Shown one piece after another: positions 1-9,120 of a DNA stretch of 35,000 nt (position 1 is the first letter of the stretch; each line of letters begins with the position of its first letter). A model generated the notes under the pieces. The model was given only the letters and a program-made list of their open reading frames with translations, did no database searches and was not told the origin of the DNA. The stretch comes from Prorocentrum cordatum (taxonomy: Eukaryota; Sar; Dinophyceae; Prorocentrales; Prorocentraceae), in NCBI GenBank assembly GCA_963575745.1, contig CAUYUJ010014614.1, positions 67,501 through 102,500 on the forward strand, read 5' to 3'. Made by a program: the position numbers and the translations under genes.

Positions 1-243
1 TGTTGCTTCCAAAGCTCGCCCGTGGGAGGAGATGCCCGACCCAAGTTCGGCTCGTGCCCCGCCAGGTCGCCCGCCGCCTCGCGGAAGCCGCCGGCCGCAC
101 CGCGGCGCTCGCCGCTGCGGTCCCTGCTCCGGCAGGCCCCGCACGTGGCCCTCATCGCGGCGGTGCTCGGCGCCTGCGCCGCGCTGGCGATCTGGTGCGA
201 GGCCCACGTCGGATTTGTTGGCCGGCAGGCTACACATTGTTGA
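1..243 (+). other. Exon-like fragment with a hydrophobic helix, following a copy of a dispersed intron/exon repeat
   Basis: The first 50 bases match the 3' part of repeats at about 3170-3215 and 21835-21875: a GTGGGAGGAGATGCCCGACC-type core preceded by a TTCCAAA stretch. In the frame starting at base 22 the peptide carries PVGGDARPKF, then a basic Pro/Ser linker, then a hydrophobic helix, APHVALIAAVLGACAALAIW, ending at about base 200. A second copy near 3190-3310 in the same reading frame has a CGG.. motif followed by another hydrophobic helix. This suggests paralogous exons of a membrane protein whose other parts lie upstream of the window or are lost. The protein is not recognised. The start is not defined and no splice site can be proved. 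Confidence 0.25.
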
Positions 244-807
244 CTTCAAATTCTTCGACTGTTTTTTGAATTTGTGGGGGGCAAAGGTCCTTTCATTCCC
301 AATTGTTTTATCCTGGGCCTCTTGCTGGCCACGAGGGGGCCAGGAACAATTAGAAAGGAGCACAATTAGAAATGAGCACGATTAGAAGTGAACGACGTGT
401 AGGGTCATCGAGCACATAAGAACCCTTACCTTGAGAGCATCAGGGATCATACTTCTGGGCGTTTGGGTCTGATGCATCTGCAGGGAAAGCCCCCTGTCCC
501 TAATTCATCTGGCCTTCCTGACTCAGGTCCCCTCCCAACGGGTAAGGGATCATTTCTAGGTTCATCATCGGTTGCAACTCCTGGGGGCGTCGATGCAGCA
601 TCGGCTCTGGTGTCTACCCGCGGTCGACGAGACAGCGTTTCTGTTTATCCCCTGGCGACCCGGTGCGAGGCTCCCGCCGGACTCTCCGGCTGCCTGCCCC
701 CCCCCTTCCGACACTCCGCCCCAGAGCGGGACGGGATCAGAGCCCGGCGGAGCCCTGGGAGAGGCTGCGGCCGGGGGCCTCTCTCACCCAGGAGGCGAAA
801 AAGCACG
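244..807. other. Non-coding stretch, nothing recognised
   Basis: AT-richer than its surroundings up to about 460, with a short internal repeat (two nearby copies of AATTAGAAA-type sequence at 348-385). From 500 onward it is GC-rich and open in several frames, without coding-like composition. I see no gene, RNA or mobile element here. Confidence 0.4.
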
Positions 808-951
808 CAGGCACAATTAATCGCCGTTCCCCCCGAAAAGATGGGAAGATAGGAGCAGTGGGGGGAAAGACAGAAACCCAGAAAACATGGGGAAACATGT
901 GGGGAAACAGGGGATTTGTGTTTGTTTATTTGTGTGTCCCAGTTCCCCTTC
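808..951 (+). repeat. Dispersed 140-bp repeat, copy 1
   Basis: The unit begins CACAATTAATCG, runs through AG-rich sequence with repeated ATGGGAA and CAGAAA words, and ends TTTGTGTGTCCCAGTTCCCC. Related copies with the same order of blocks lie at 1883-2011 and 18813-18963, and a 5'-truncated fragment at 1339-1385. The copies differ by many small indels, as expected of an old transposed repeat. Confidence 0.7.
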
Positions 952-982
952 GCTCACGAGCCGGGCCTCCCCCCCAAACTGG

Positions 983-1302
983 CGCGAGGCCATCGCGGAC
1001 GTGATCGGCCTCCTCGCCGCTCTTGCCTTCTCTTCCTCCTCCTCGTCCCTCCTCGCCCCCTTCCCGTCCGTCCCCCCCTTCCCCTCGTTTTCCCTCCTTC
1101 CTAACCCCCATTCCTCACATCTCCCCCCTCCCTCCCTCCTCGCTCCCTCCCTCGCCGTTTCGTTTCCCTGCGCGAGGCCATCGCGGACGTCATCGGCCTT
1201 TTCGGCAGCTTCTTCGGGACGCTGATCTGCCTGGTCTGGCCGTGCAGGATCTACCACTCCATCATGGGCAGGCTCCACTCGAGGCACGCGTGGGCTCAAG
1301 AG
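983..1302 (+). other. Pair of exon-like segments, the second with a membrane-helix-like peptide
   Basis: A 29-bp block (CGCGAGGCCATCGCGGACGT followed by G/C and ATCGGCCT) occurs twice, at 983-1011 and 1171-1199. The first copy reads WREAIADVIGLLAALA. The second reads SLREAIADVIGLFGSFFGT, followed by LICLVWPCRIYHSIMGRL, a hydrophobic stretch with a basic end. Between them is a CT-rich, intron-like stretch, and after the second lies an AG microsatellite (1299-1330). This looks like a duplicated exon start of an unrecognised membrane protein, or two splice-acceptor-flanked exons. No full gene can be assembled. Confidence 0.3.
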
Positions 1303-1338
1303 AGAGAGAGAGAGGGAGAGGGAGAGAAAGTCAGGAGG

Positions 1339-1385
1339 TGAAAAAAAACACAGACACAAGTAATCGTCGATTCCAGGAAAAATCC
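1339..1385 (+). repeat. Truncated copy of the dispersed 140-bp repeat
   Basis: Contains the 5' block ACACAGACACAAGTAATCGT and the following TTCCAGGAAAAAT, matching the start of the copy at 18813 (CACAATTAATCGTCGAGTCC). The AG-rich and GTGTGTCC blocks are missing. Confidence 0.5.
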
Positions 1386-1439
1386 GCCGATCCGGCGTGT
1401 GAGTTTCTGAGAGCGTGGGCTTGAGCTCGCTCAAGCTTC

Positions 1440-1750
1440 GCTCTGGGGGGGGGGGATCCGGTGAATGAATTATCCACGCAATTCAGTGAACGCTCCAGCG
1501 CGGGGGGGGGTCCAAGAATCGAGGGGGGGGGGGAGCTCGAGCGAGGACGGGGGGGGGGGTCGAGCTCAAGCGGGGGGGGGGGTCCAAGGAGGAAGCTCGA
1601 GCGGGGACGGAGGGGGGGGTCGAGCTCGAGCGGGGGGGGGGGTCAGCGCGGGGGGGGGTCCAAGCATCGAGGGGGGGGGGGGGAGCTCGAGCGAGGACGG
1701 GAGGGGGGGGTCGAACGGAGGGGGGGGTCGAGCAGGGCAGCGGGGGGAGG
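1440..1750 (+). repeat. G-run tandem repeat with SacI/XhoI-like core
   Basis: Roughly ten runs of 7-12 G are separated by GTCGAGCTCGAGC, GTCCAAG or GAGGACGG words. The spacing of G-runs gives strong G-quadruplex potential on the plus strand. Coding reads across it are Gly/Ser/Arg low-complexity and are not believed. Confidence 0.8.
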
Positions 1751-1754
1751 AGGG

Positions 1755-1825
1755 ACGTCGTCGTCATCGTCGTCCGTCGTTGACCCGGTCGTCGGTCGTC
1801 GTCGTCGTCGTCGTCGTCACCGTCC
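1755..1825 (+). repeat. GTC/CGT triplet tract
   Basis: Interrupted tandem GTC triplets. The same triplet forms the large tract at 26758-26890 inside the leucine-zipper gene region. Confidence 0.75.
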
Positions 1826-1882
1826 GCCGTCCGTCCCCACACGCATCGGGAGCGCCCCGGATCGGCGGCACTGGCCGGAGGC

Positions 1883-2011
1883 CATTACAATATTGGAAAA
1901 TCTGGGAAGATATGGGAAGTGGGGGTGGAAAACAATGACCCAGAAAATCTAGGAAAATATGGGGGATCTTGTCATTTGTGTGCATTTATTTGTGTGTCCC
2001 TGGGCCCCTTC
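1883..2011 (+). repeat. Dispersed 140-bp repeat, copy 2
   Basis: Same block order as copies at 808 and 18813: an AATATTGGAAAA start, GGGAAGATATGGGAAGTGGG, ACCCAGAAAATCT, ATTTATTTGTGTGTCCC and a final GGGCCCCTTCAG. In copies 2 and 3 the sequence after the repeat begins with the same CAG, a possible boundary. Confidence 0.7.
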
Positions 2012-2035
2012 AGAAAGGGAGAGCAGAGATAGAGA

Positions 2036-2120
2036 CTAGAGCGAGGCACCGGGGGGCAGAGGTAGAGAGACGGGGGAGGGGAAACAGTCACGCAGCGCCG
2101 TCTGCTGGCGTCAGCGCGTG
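2036..2120 (+). repeat. Direct repeat flanking the 2.2-kb foldback, left copy
   Basis: Starts AGAGCGAGGCACCGG and ends GCCGTCTGCTGGCGTC. A second copy at 2343-2428 differs at about ten positions. The two copies bracket the inverted-repeat element at 2179-2325. Confidence 0.7.
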
Positions 2121-2178
2121 GGCTCGAGAGAGAGAGAGAGAGAGAGAGAAAGGGAGAGCAGAGATAGTTCGGGCCAAG

Positions 2179-2325
2179 AGAACTATGCACACGCACCGAT
2201 CTTGGCAAGGCCCATCCTTGACCCAGGGTCGGTGCATATCCCTTCCTTGCCAAGGCAGGAGGGCGTATGCACCGATCCTGGGCTCAGAATGGGCCTGGCC
2301 AGAGTCGGTGTATGTGCATGGTTCT
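2179..2325. mobile_element. Foldback (inverted-repeat) element
   Basis: The left arm starts AGAACTATGCACACGCACCG. The reverse complement of the right end starts AGAACCATGCACATACACCG. The two remain alignable for about 70 bases, through a CCCAGG(G/A)TCGGTGCATA block, to the middle of the element, at roughly 80% identity. There is no coding capacity. It resembles a short foldback/MITE-like element. No exact target-site duplication was found, but the region is flanked by the 85-bp direct repeats. Confidence 0.6.
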
Positions 2326-2342
2326 TTTCCCTCTAACAGAGA

Positions 2343-2428
2343 GCAGAGCGAGGCACCGGTGGACAGAGGTAGAGAGTCGGGGGAGGGGAAACAATGACGC
2401 AACGCCGTCTGCCGGCGTCGGCGCTCGC
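2343..2428 (+). repeat. Direct repeat flanking the 2.2-kb foldback, right copy
   Basis: Right-hand partner of 2036-2120. It shares GAGCGAGGCACCGG, CAGAGGTAGAGAG, CGGGGGAGGGGAAACA and GCCGTCTGCCGGCGTC. Confidence 0.7.
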
Positions 2429-2514
2429 CTGTTTGCCTCCACGCCTGGACTGTTCGCTGGCCATGCTGGTGTGTGCTGCTTCTTCAGCTTGAGGTGCATC
2501 GCCGCCCCTGTAGG

Positions 2515-2690
2515 AAAGTCGGGGAGGAGGGAGGAGGAGCAGAAAGAGGATAAGGGCGCAAGGAGGAGGGAGGAGCTAGAGGAGGAGAAGGGGCACGATG
2601 TTGAGGAAGACAAGGAGGAAGAGGGAGGGAGGGAGGGAGGGAAGAGCAGAAGCAGAAGCAGAGAGGATGAGTAGGAGGAGGAGGAGGAGG

Positions 2691-2732
<42 letters not shown>

Positions 2733-2800
2733 AGGAGGGAGGACGAGGGAGGAGGAGGAGGTGGAGGAGGAGGAGGAGGAGAAGAAAAAGAAGAAGGGTG
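2515..2800 (+). repeat. Purine (GGA/GCAGGA) tract
   Basis: About 285 bases are almost pure purine on the plus strand. The tract includes a run of GAGCAG hexamers at about 2691-2730 and AGG triplets on each side. It has polypurine/triplex potential and no coding content. Confidence 0.8.
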
Positions 2801-3039
2801 GAGGATCCGAAGGGGTCCATAAGCACTCCCAGAAAGCCCCCCTCCGATCCGCAGCCGAGGTTTACCAGTTTGAAACATATCCCGAACCCTATGTTTGGCA
2901 TCACCTTACCTCGATGGTGATCTCAAGGTCTCCTTCAGTTCCCGAGTGCACACCCTTTAGATTGTGACCGCTTTTGGCTTGCCCATCTTAGCGGCCCTGA
3001 GGTCCCAATCTGCGGCCCCAGAGGTCCCGACCCCTCCTC

Positions 3040-3330
3040 CGGGGGTCAGTTTAAGTCGGGCCTGTCCCTCTACAGGAGGAATATTTCCAAATAGCCATCA
3101 CATAGCCTGGGGACGATGCTTGGATCACTTCTGACACTGTTGGGGCATTTCCTGACTACTTTTCTATGTGTCGTCCCACGTCCGCCTGTGGAGGCACATG
3201 CCCGACCCGCGAAGAAGTCCGAGTCTGGTGCCCGAGGTGCATCGGCGTCCCCGTGGGCTATGCGCTCCTCCTGGCCACGGTGGTCGGCGCGCTCTCCTTC
3301 GTCCTGCAGGCGCCCGGGCGCGGCGGGCCC
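3040..3330 (+). repeat. Dispersed intron/exon-like unit with hydrophobic exon, copy 2
   Basis: The block TTTAAGTCGGGCCTGTCC, CTCTACAGGAGGAATATT, AAATAGCCATCACATAGCC and GGGGACGATG is shared with 21765-21830 and 22070-22150. It is followed by a TGTGGAGGCACATGCCCGAC core shared with bases 10-50 and 21843-21875. In the frame of base 3166 the peptide is CGGTCPTREEVRVWCPRC, then the hydrophobic helix GVPVGYALLLATVVGALSFV. The CTACAGG within the block resembles a splice acceptor. Interpretation: a conserved intron end plus a following exon, present in several paralogous copies. The protein is unknown. Confidence 0.4.
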
Positions 3331-3583
3331 GACCCGCCCCGCGCGGCGCCCCCCCCCCCCTGGGGCAGGCCGACGGCCGCCGCCCCTCTCTCCGCGGCGG
3401 GCCCCCCCCGCGGGCACGGCCCGGGGGGCGGCCCGGAGGAGGGCCGCGTCTCTCGGGGAGCCCATGGGGCCACGGAGAACGGAGAAGCGAAGCCCGCGCG
3501 AGAGGGCTGCCGCACGGAGGGTCTGCTGCCTCATCGCAGGACGGGCCGCCCTCCGCCCCCACACGCTTGGCATCGCTCGGACG

Positions 3584-3611
3584 TTTTTTTTTTTTTTTTT
3601 TTTTTTTTTTT
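3584..3611 (+). repeat. Poly(T) tract, 28 bases
   Basis: An uninterrupted T run. On the minus strand it would be a poly(A) tail-like run, so a retroposed minus-strand transcript lying to its right (3612-3960) is possible. I see no coding region there to support it. Confidence 0.8.
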
Positions 3612-3984
3612 CTTTTCTCCTCTCGGCGAGGACCATCGAGGAGCATCCTTGATCATTCCGCGAAAAATCCACGCACGAAACCTGAAAACAAAAACACAGG
3701 AAATGGACGTCCGAGCGATGGCCAGCACGGGGAGACCACCCTCCTCACGTGCAGGGGGCGCCGCTCGCCCATGGGCGAGGAGCTCACGCACCACGCTTGC
3801 GGTACCAGTGTCACGGTTCGGGGAGGAGGAGGCGGAGGAGGAGGACCAGTGCAAGCCCGAGACTCGTCTCAGGTATTGCAACATAAACCCTCCCTCCCAG
3901 TGCCTTTTTTCGCAGGTCCTTACAGGAGATCATGTTCACTTAAGGGAGTGCCCCGCTTGAAGACCACCGCTGAAGAATCTGGAC

Positions 3985-4470
3985 ACGTGCCAGAACACCG
4001 TTCCTGGGAAGCCAACGCCGCGAATCACCGTTACTGTTGCGCCCTGACGATCCTGAGTCGTGCCAGAACACCACTACTGGGACATCGTGTCAAAACACCA
4101 TGCCTGGGACATCTGCGTTGAAACACCCTGGAACTGCTGCTGAGACTGCTGCCCTGGAAGTGAATGTGCGCGGCGCTGAAAGCGAGAGCCACATGTTGTA
4201 AGTAGTTGCAATCCATCTGCGGCGCTCTCGCAAACTTTTAAGACGGATGTGCGCGGCGTTGAGGTTAGAACCACATGTTGAACACCGCCTGTCCTCCATC
4301 CGTGACGCTCATGCAAACGTGTCCGCGGCGTGCAGGCAGCCACCTCATTTTGAACACCGCCCGCCCTCCATCCGCGAAGCTGTTGCCGACGTTTATATCA
4401 CATGTGCACGGCGATCAGGCAGCCGCCACAGGTTGAAAACAACCCGTCTTCATTCGCGAAACAGCTACAG
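3985..4470 (+). repeat. Degenerate tandem repeats
   Basis: Two families lie in series. At 3985-4130, CCAGAACACC and CTGGGA words recur every 25-45 bases. At about 4164-4470, four units of roughly 70-85 bases start GTGCGCGGCG, GTGCGCGGCG, GTCCGCGGCG and GTGCACGGCG, and carry CACATGTTG and CCATCCGCGA-type blocks. The CCAGAACACC word also starts units of the tandem repeat at 22263-22700. Confidence 0.65.
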
Positions 4471-4489
4471 CTTCTAAGCTCCATGATCA

Positions 4490-4565
4490 TAGCATGGTGA
4501 TAAAGTCTCAGGCGAGACGCCAAGCCCGGCCTTTCGACCGGCCTCGTTGTGCGACGAAGAGGATT
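4490..4565 (+). other. Run of three small hairpins, possible structured RNA
   Basis: GTCTCAGGCGAGAC, CCGGCCTTTCGACCGG and TCGTTGTGCGACGA are consecutive short inverted repeats, followed by an AT-rich GATTTAGTTTAAGTTAAA. A TAGCATGGTG box and a TTTCGACC box are loosely tRNA-promoter-like. No cloverleaf can be folded, so this is not called a tRNA. It could be a SINE-like or structural RNA fragment. Confidence 0.25.
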
Positions 4566-4749
4566 TAGTTTAAGTTAAAAGAATGGAAGGGGAAGAATGG
4601 ATCGCGGCGGGCCATTTCGCGATTCGACTCGAAGTGAGAGTGACCTTGTGCCGTAGTGGCGTCTGGTGCGGGCCCATTGGGGACCCCCGATCGCTGAGCG
4701 CGAAGCGGTGGCAGCGGTTTGCGTCGAGGACCTCGAGGCCCAGGCGGCC

Positions 4750-4932
4750 ATGCCCAAGCCCGCCGCAGCGACGCCCCCTGAGAGGAAAAGCGTCGTGCTT
4801 TGGTACAAGAGGAACTTCTGCGGCGCCGCGCGGGTGCCCTTCGGCAGCGGGCACCTGGCGCGCGCTATCGGGAATAAGGCTGACCCCTACAGCAAGGCTA
4901 AGATGATCAAGGCGGCGGAGAAGCTCGTATAG
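4750..4932 (+). CDS. Small coding-like segment, unknown protein (possible last exon)
   Basis: From the ATG at 4750 the frame encodes 60 residues ending in a TAG at 4930. The composition is protein-like rather than low-complexity: MPKPAAATPPERKSVVLWYK, then RNFCGAARVPFGSGHLARAI, then a charged helical end finishing KMIKAAEKLV. The same frame is open upstream to an ATG at 4666, so this may be the terminal exon of a longer gene. The family is not recognised. It could be a stand-alone peptide or a fragment left by rearrangement. The codon use (third positions mostly G/C) matches the better genes in the window. Confidence 0.3.
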   Translation: MPKPAAATPPERKSVVLWYKRNFCGAARVPFGSGHLARAIGNKADPYSKAKMIKAAEKLV

Positions 4933-6030
4933 TTGCTCCACGATAAGAATTAGCTGCCCGCGCAGATTTCCGCCAACATATGACGCGCGACATGGCGAAA
5001 CATGACAGGGATTGACAGAACAACCCCTGCGAACAGAAATGCACGACGTTCCCACATGGCGGGGCGCGCGCCTCCGCGGATTCAGCCGCGCCCTCTGCGA
5101 GCGGAAGGGCGGCGTGATCTCGGAGCCCCCGCGGGGCGTTGCCGCGCGGTGCACATGCGAAGACTCGGACAGAAACGGCGCCAGCGCCGTTCCTGCGCGG
5201 CGGCTGGCGCATCGGACCGACTGCGAGCAAACTGTTTTCGGGGGCGGCATTTGCGCATGTATATGCATTCGCAGACGCGCGCAATTCAGGCGAATTTCGA
5301 CGGCGGCGGGCGGGCGACGAGTGTGCGTTGGCGACGGCGACGGCGACCGCTGCGCACGCGCAACCGCGCGCGCTCTCAGGCGCGCGCGTGCAAGTACGCA
5401 CTCGCGCGCGCGCATTGCCGCGCGCGTTCGGGCGCGGAGCATATCGCTCAACATTTCGAAAGATGTATGGCCGCAGTAACTTGTAGTATATACATGTATA
5501 AGATTTGGTCAAATTGCAATCGGCAGTTTGTTTAGTCAGGCTTGTTCAACAAATTTGTTCAATTTGCTCTTCGACGGACGCGCCGCGACAGCTTGCTCTG
5601 CCTCCCTGTATATGAGGGCGCGGAGAGGAGAGGGGGTCGCGGCGAGGAAGCGCCGCAGCCCGCGTGGGAGGCGGCTCAGGCTTGAGAGGCCGCGCGGCCT
5701 CGCCGCCGCCAGGGCGCGCGCGCGCGCCCCAGCGCCTGCGGGGGGTCGGCGCGCTGCCAGCCTTGCATCTCGCCGCGCTGCCGCTGGCGCGGCAGAGCAG
5801 CAAGGGGGCGGCGCGCGCGGCAGCAGGGGAACTGACGGGGAGCGGGGGGGGGGGGGGACGCGGGCAGCACGAGCAGAGTTAGGGGGGCGGCGGGGAAGAG
5901 GGGCGCGGGGGGAGGGGGGGGGGGGGAAGAGGAGGGGGGGGGGGGATGGGGGGGGGGGCAGGGGGGAGACAAGGCGGGGGAAAGAGGAAGAGGAGAGAGG
6001 GGGGGGGGGAGAGGGAGGGGCGATCTAGAG
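4933..6030. other. CpG-rich non-coding DNA and G-rich tract
   Basis: At 5000-5460 the sequence is dense in GCGCGC words, with all frames open by composition only. At 5480-5570 there is an AT-rich pocket with TTGTTTAGTCAGGCTTGTTC. A similar word (TTTGTCAGGCAAGTTTGACC) lies at 8949-8970, also just after a GCGCGC-rich block. At 5830-6020 there is a purine tract with G-runs of 8-13. No gene is supported. Confidence 0.5.
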
Positions 6031-6048
6031 GGGGAGCTCGGCCAGGCG

Positions 6049-6849
6049 ATGGGCGTCGGCCCGCGCTTTGCCCCGGGCGGAGACGGCGGCGGCGGCCCGC
6101 CAGGCGGCCGCGGCAGCGGCGGGCGCATGCGCGGGGGCGGCGCGAAGTACGAGGGCGTCGCGGTCGATGACGACGACGAGGAGGAGGGAAATGAGGAGGC
6201 GGCTGACGCATTGGCAGGGCTGCGCAAGGCCCCCTTCAGCGCGCGCTCGCGCCGCCCGCCGGCCAAACGCAGGCGCCGCGGCGAGGGGGAGTGCGTCGGC
6301 GGCGGCCTGCGCCCCCCTAGCACGCGCCACCAGCGGCCGCCGCGCTGCCCGTGCGAGGCGCAGAATAATGCGCAGGGCGCGACGAAGAAGAACGCGGGCT
6401 GGAAGCGGGGGCAGCGCGGCGCCCAGAAGCCGCGAGGCGCGATCGATCATCGAGCGATCGACCGACATTTCTTCGATGCTTTGCGTTGCCACCCTGCGCA
6501 GGGGCGCCCCGCCTGCGCAGGAGGGGCGCCCCTCCTGCGCAGGAAAGCGGCGCCTTGGCGGCGGGGGGACATCAAAGAGCGCGAGGGGCAAGGGGTCGCA
6601 GAGCACGGGCGCGTCCTCGCGCCCCCCAGACCCAAGCCGACGGGGCCCAAGACTGGCCCGATGCGAATTCCCATGGTGCACTTCAACGTCGAGCCGACAT
6701 TGACCGGCGACCCTGCGCCCCCGAGATCCCCGAAGCCAGCGCCGGAGAGCGCGCCAGCGATGCCGCCGCCATCGCTGCAACCACGGCCTCGCCCGCCAGC
6801 CAACCCACCGCCCAGCGACGTCCTACTCGCGCGAGGGCCATCGGCCTAA
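6049..6849 (+). CDS. Possible N-terminal part of a decayed low-complexity coding region
   Basis: The frame from 6049 is open for 266 codons. Its first third is plausible protein: an acidic stretch VAVDDDDEEEGNEEAADAL at about residues 44-62, then a basic, NLS-like PPAKRRRRGE. Later parts become Arg/Pro-rich and less convincing, and better-looking peptide appears in a different frame after about 6600. It lies 10 bases before the open frame at 6860, which is in another phase, so the two may be pieces of one frameshifted gene. The family is not recognised. A chance open frame in GC-rich DNA remains possible. Confidence 0.2.
   Translation: MGVGPRFAPGGDGGGGPPGGRGSGGRMRGGGAKYEGVAVDDDDEEEGNEEAADALAGLRKAPFSARSRRPPAKRRRRGEGECVGGGLRPPSTRHQRPPRCPCEAQNNAQGATKKNAGWKRGQRGAQKPRGAIDHRAIDRHFFDALRCHPAQGRPACAGGAPLLRRKAAPWRRGDIKEREGQGVAEHGRVLAPPRPKPTGPKTGPMRIPMVHFNVEPTLTGDPAPPRSPKPAPESAPAMPPPSLQPRPRPPANPPPSDVLLARGPSA
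6512..6543. repeat. Perfect 32-bp palindrome
   Basis: CCTGCGCAGGAGGGGC is followed immediately by its exact reverse complement. A partial third copy of TGCGCAGG lies just upstream (6494-6501), so the site has three TGCGCAGG words. Confidence 0.9.
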
Positions 6850-6859
6850 GAGCGCCTCC

Positions 6860-8008
6860 ATGTCTCAAGCAGACCTGTTGGAAGCGCTAAGGCAAGCGGC
6901 GACAACCCCCGCGGCCGCGCAGGCGGCGCGGGAGGCATTGCACAGGCTGCGGCACACGGGGACAATCAATCGACAACCGCAGCCGGCAGTGATCGCGATG
7001 TCGCAGATGCCGCAGATGCCTTCGTTTCAGTCGTGGCCCCAGATGCCCGCAGCGCACAAGCAGCCGCTGCCCCCGCCGCCGAACGCGCCGCCCCCGACGG
7101 GGCCCCGGCAGGCCACTGCAGGGAAGAAACAGCGCTTCCCATTCCCCCCGAAGCCGCCCGTCGCTGCAGAGGCAGCAGCGGCGCCAACCACAGCGCCAGC
7201 CACGGCTCCAGCAGGAAAAGAAGCCACAGCGGCGCAGACGCCCTGTCCAGCCCCGTTGAGGAAGAGGTGGAAGAGGAAGAGCCTGGCTCGCCGCAGACGC
7301 CAGTCAACGCTACAGCGCAGCCCTGAGGCCTGCTGCCAGCGAAGCGCGAGGGAATCGCTGGAAGGGGGCGATTGCGATTCCGAGCGCGAGATCCTCTCCA
7401 TGTAGTTCACTGATGCGCAGGCGCGCAAGGCCGTCGAACGAGAGCTGCAGGGGGCCGCCAGCAGCAGCGCCAGCGGCGCGGCAGCGCCCGCGGGGCCAGA
7501 CCGCCAGCGCACCGCAGCAGGCGCGCCGCGGGGCGCTGCAGCAGCCGAGCCCGCGCCGGAGCCCCAGGCGGCAGCAGCGGCGGAAGCGGGCCCCCCGCCC
7601 ACGCAGCAGCAGCAGAAGCAGCGACAGCCGCAGACGCCCGAGACTGCAGCACCGCGCATGCGCCAGCAGAGGATCGCGACGAAGCACAAGGGGTACCCGC
7701 CGAGGAAGGCAGCGCCGTAAGTGCGGGGGCCGATTCTGAAGGCGACCCCCAGAGGCGCGCGTGACCCGACGTCGCCAGAGAACAAGCGCGCAGCAGCAGC
7801 AGCAGCAGCTGCAGGGGCAGAACAGCCAGCGCGCAAGGCTGCAGCCCCAGCAGCAGAGCAGCAGGACAAACGCACGGCAGCTGCAGGAGCAGAGCACGAG
7901 GACATGAACGACGGCAAGAAACGCCAGCCCGGCGGAGAGGGCGCCCACGAGCCCAGCAACAAGCAGGCGAAGCCCGACGGCAACGGCAACGGCGGCAGCG
8001 CGGCCTAG
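6860..8008 (+). pseudogene. Decayed Ala/Gln/Pro-rich coding region with two in-frame stops
   Basis: One frame stays coding-like for about 382 codons. It starts MSQADLLEALRQAATTPAAA and is interrupted by TAG at 7403-7405 and TAA at 7718-7720, then ends with TAG at 8006-8008. Between the stops it reads FTDAQARKAVERELQGAASS, a Gln run TQQQQKQRQPQ and KHKGYPPRKAAP. After the second stop it has an Ala run, EHEDMNDGKKRQPGGEG and a polar C-terminus ending NGNGGSAA. The charged, Lys/Gln-bearing content in this frame, against Cys/Leu-rich junk in the antisense frames, argues that it was once coding. The stops could instead lie in introns. No domain is recognised. The low-complexity style resembles the Cys-rich/Gln-rich gene at 34 kb. 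Confidence 0.35.
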
Positions 8009-8409
8009 GCAACCACGCGCCGAGAGGGATGGCCGCGAGCCATGAGCGCAGCTGAGCAGCACGCCCTGCAGAGCCGAGCGCGCGTCGAAGCAAGGTGGCC
8101 GCGCGCCGCGCTTCCTTCAAAAACGTCGTCATCCGTCGCATCAGCTGACCGCGCAGGATGGCGCGCCTCGAGGGGGGGGGGGGGGGCGGGTGGGAGATGC
8201 GCAGGGGCTGTGGGCAGGAGGCGCCGGCAGACGAGAAGGCGCAAGCAGGGGCCAACGCCTGGCATGGCCGCGCGCAGGCAGTAGGGAAAGGCAAACCACA
8301 TTGGCAGTGGAGACGACAAAGTTGCGGCCGCACTGGTCGCGCGCCGCCGGCGAGCTGCGCGAAAACTATGCGCCGAGCTTTTTCTTTCAAAAAAATGGTT
8401 GCCCGCAAA

Positions 8410-9120
8410 ATGTCGGTTCGCCAGTTCCTTCTTGCTTAAAGACGAAACCCATTATGTTCGGTCGGAAAAATCCGGATGCATTTGGGGGCACACGTTTGAT
8501 TTGTCCTGCGTATCCCACCGTAAACGGCAAAATCTGTTCAGGCATGGCCCCTCGTTGGCATGTCATCGCAGTTTCCCCGCGTTCCTAAGCAATGTTCTAT
8601 AGTATTTTGAATGTGCCTGCTATGTTTAGAACATGCGCGTAGCAATTCTTCTGATGCGATCCCTGCGCGGAGACGGCATGAGACGAATTTTATTTGCGCA
8701 CGCGCGCAGCCAACATGCATGCTCGCAGTGCGCCGCGCGCAACGCGCGCGCAGCGTGCGTGGGCGGCGGCGTCGGCAGTGGCGGGCGCTTGAAATGCGTC
8801 GCAATAGAGCTCGCGCGCAACGCGCGCATAAATGTCTCCGCAAGTAAATGCCCCTTGCAGCTGCAGTCGGCGAGCCGCCCAAGCGCCGGGCAGGAGGTGC
8901 TGTGCTGCTCCAGAAATAGCCCGATCAATATTATTATTGTAGATTGCTTTGTCAGGCAAGTTTGACCATTTTCTTACAGTTCTGATGACATGTCACGATG
9001 GGCCATTTGATTCTTGCAGCTCGTGGAATATCCGCGGCGCTAGCTGTCTTTCTCTCGAGCAGCCGTATTCCCGCGGGCCGAAGCCGGCGCGGGCATTCCG
9101 TTTGACGTTAAGGGGCAATC
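8410..9120. other. Gene-free stretch
   Basis: 8410-8620 is AT-richer, with ordinary complexity and no credible open frame. 8690-8830 is rich in GCGCGC/TGCGCG words, like 5340-5440. 8920-9000 is AT-rich. Nothing further is recognised. Confidence 0.4.

Noticed and set aside
4490-4565. tRNA gene
   Set aside because: Loose A- and B-box-like words, but no seven-base anticodon loop and no acceptor stem can be formed.
7027-8408. Minus-strand frames of 320 and 333 codons
   Set aside because: Cys/Leu/Ala-rich reads of antisense CAG/GCA-rich sequence. The plus frame contains Lys, Gln, Asn and Glu segments typical of real protein.
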